Origin: an uncultured Clostridia bacterium
GTDB taxonomy: Bacteria; Bacillota; Clostridia; Oscillospirales; Acutalibacteraceae
Assembly: GCA_937896885.1 (NCBI GenBank)
Contig: CALBNX010000084.1
Location: forward strand, 1 to 22,310
Direction of reading: 5' to 3'
DNA length: 22,310 bases
A program made the translations under genes and the position numbers. Below the pieces are notes generated by a model, which searched no databases, had not been told where the DNA came from, and was given only the letters and a program-made list of their open reading frames with translations. This document shows, piece by piece, positions 21,029 to 22,310 of the stretch (position 1 is its first letter; every line of letters starts with the position of its first letter).

Positions 21029-22310
21029 ATGATTGAAAGAAAAAAGTATCTCGAAAAATTAATCAGCAAAAAGGAGAACGGCTTAGTTAAGGTTATTACC
21101 GGTATCAGACGATGCGGTAAATCTTATTTGCTGTTCAATATATATAAGGATTATTTGAAGTCAATCGGAGTAGAGGACGAGTGTATTATCTGCCTTGCTC
21201 TTGATGATGATGAAAATATTCAATACCGTAATCCCCTTGAGCTCGGCAAGCATATTCGCAGCCTGACTGCTGATGAGAGCAAAACTTACTACGTTTTCCT
21301 TGACGAGATTCAAAAGGTCGTTACTATTCAGAATCCGTACATCGAAGGCGTTGAGGATAAGATCGGTTTTGTGGATGTTGTGCTTGGTCTTATGAAGCAC
21401 GACAATATTGACGTTTATGTAACCGGCAGCAACTCAAAAATGCTATCCTCCGATATTCTCACCGAGTTCCGTGGCCGTGGTGATGAAATCAGAGTAAATC
21501 CGCTTTCCTTTGCGGAGTTTTATAATGCTTTCGAGGGAGAAAAGCGCAATTCTTGGCAGGAGTATTATACCTATGGCGGCCTTCCTCTCGTAATGACTAA
21601 AAAGAGCCATGAAGAAAAAGCAAAGTACCTGCAATCGCTTTTTGATGCGATTTATATCAGCGACATTATGGATAGAAACAAGCTTGTGTATGAAAAATCT
21701 GTGCTTGATGATATTCTTAACATCGTTTCGTCTTCGGTTGGTTCGCTTACGAATGCGAACAAAATTACCAACACCTTTAAGAGTGCAAAGCAGATGAATA
21801 TTGGTGCGCCTACCGTTAACAGATATCTTGACTATTTCATTGATGCGTTCCTGCTTTACAAAGCCGAACGCTATGATGTTAAGGGAAGAAAATATATCGG
21901 CTCGCCGCTTAAATACTATTTCAGCGATGTGGGACTTCGCAATGCGAGACTTAACTTCCGTCAGCAAGAAGAAAATCACATTATGGAAAACATTATTTAT
22001 AACGAGCTTTGCGGCCGCGATTTCAGTGTGGATGTCGGCGTGGTTGAGTACTGCTATAAGGATGCAGAAAAGAAAAGCAAACGCACTCAACTTGAAATCG
22101 ACTTTGTTGCGAATAAAGGCAGCAAAAAGTATTATATCCAGTCAGCTTTGACCGTTGCAGACGAAGAAAAGCGTGAGCAAGAGATCCGTTCCTTAAAGCG
22201 TGTCGGCGATTCCTTTAAAAAGATTGTTGTAGTCAAAGATAACATCATCCCCTGGCACGATGATGACGGCATCCTCTACATCGGCATCGAACAATTCCTG
22301 CTCGATGAAA
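21029..22310 (+). CDS. AAA ATPase of the DUF4143 family, 3' end outside window
   Basis: The frame is open from the ATG at 21029 to the right edge, giving 427 residues without a stop. The N-terminal ATPase domain has Walker A GIRRCGKS (25-32), Walker B YVFLDE (88-93) and the sensor VTGSNSKML (131-139). The middle is a helical winged-helix region (NANKITNTFKS, PTVNRYLDYFIDAFLLYKAERYD, YYFSDVGLRN). The C-terminal DUF4143 part has a nuclease-like pattern (Glu326 in NELCGRD, Asp358 in LEIDFV, Gln371 in YYIQSA) reminiscent of PD-(D/E)xK folds. These proteins are common, often multicopy, in gut anaerobes and archaea; their function is unsettled. It has its own strong promoter. Codon choice (more GCG, GGC, CTC) looks different from the upstream housekeeping genes, consistent with later acquisition. 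Confidence 0.9.
   Translation, partial: MIERKKYLEKLISKKENGLVKVITGIRRCGKSYLLFNIYKDYLKSIGVEDECIICLALDDDENIQYRNPLELGKHIRSLTADESKTYYVFLDEIQKVVTIQNPYIEGVEDKIGFVDVVLGLMKHDNIDVYVTGSNSKMLSSDILTEFRGRGDEIRVNPLSFAEFYNAFEGEKRNSWQEYYTYGGLPLVMTKKSHEEKAKYLQSLFDAIYISDIMDRNKLVYEKSVLDDILNIVSSSVGSLTNANKITNTFKSAKQMNIGAPTVNRYLDYFIDAFLLYKAERYDVKGRKYIGSPLKYYFSDVGLRNARLNFRQQEENHIMENIIYNELCGRDFSVDVGVVEYCYKDAEKKSKRTQLEIDFVANKGSKKYYIQSALTVADEEKREQEIRSLKRVGDSFKKIVVVKDNIIPWHDDDGILYIGIEQFLLDE

Noticed and set aside
21443..22090. A 215-codon open frame on the minus strand
   Set aside because: It lies wholly inside the DUF4143 ATPase gene, which has clear Walker motifs, and its translation shows no recognisable domain or ribosome site.
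1..22310. CRISPR array, tRNA, rRNA, transposase or integrase
   Set aside because: No regularly spaced identical repeats, no tRNA cloverleaf with a CCA end, and no recombinase motifs were seen on either strand.

Overview
The window looks like a chromosomal segment from a low-GC Gram-positive bacterium, most likely class Clostridia and possibly the Oscillospirales/Ruminococcaceae group. This placement is an inference. It rests on the ffh-rpsP-khpA-rimM-trmD order, an HPr with both His15 and Ser46, a DUF4830 protein, a CdaR-type regulator beside ftsEX, AT-rich intergenic DNA with near-consensus sigma-A promoters, and a CCTTCCCC...GATGAGGTG palindromic repeat of a kind I recall from such genomes. 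All genes point rightward except one small XRE regulator.

Region 1-2867 is the SRP/ribosome-maturation cluster: ffh (5' end outside the window), rpsP and khpA ending at an intrinsic terminator, then rimM and trmD behind a short palindromic repeat that forms the rimM leader. Region 2941-10045 is a run of short housekeeping transcription units. They are a membrane-anchored polysaccharide deacetylase, HPr, uvrC with a HAD phosphatase, rsmD-coaD with an Ala/Glu-rich helical protein, and a DUF4830 protein with an RsuA-type pseudouridine synthase.

Region 10246-16789 is a cell-envelope block. A PucR/CdaR-type regulator is followed by ftsE-ftsX, a secreted coiled-coil M23 hydrolase and an S41-family protein, then a protein of unknown function. 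FtsEX transduces ATP hydrolysis to a periplasmic or extracellular peptidoglycan hydrolase, and the co-encoded M23 protein is the obvious partner. Two things are unusual. FtsE carries an acidic, helical C-terminal tail of roughly 90 residues. The S41 protein has lost the residues expected at the catalytic Ser, the catalytic Lys and the oxyanion loop, so it is probably a pseudoprotease.

Region 16786-18852 is greA-lysS behind a perfect TTGACA-17-TATAAT promoter. From about 18853 onward the content looks accessory: a membrane transglutaminase-like protein directly behind a strong terminator, a divergent XRE repressor / SLOG-family pair sharing a two-site operator region, and an AAA ATPase of the DUF4143 type that runs off the right edge, its promoter flanked by a 24-bp direct repeat.

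A recurring theme is start sites embedded in or abutting RNA hairpins (rimM, 8850, 14788, 16028, 19056). I see no rRNA, tRNA, CRISPR array, transposase or complete prophage. No gene-free stretch exceeds 300 bases. The most novel candidate here is the FtsEX / M23 / pseudo-S41 module, not a wholly unknown system.
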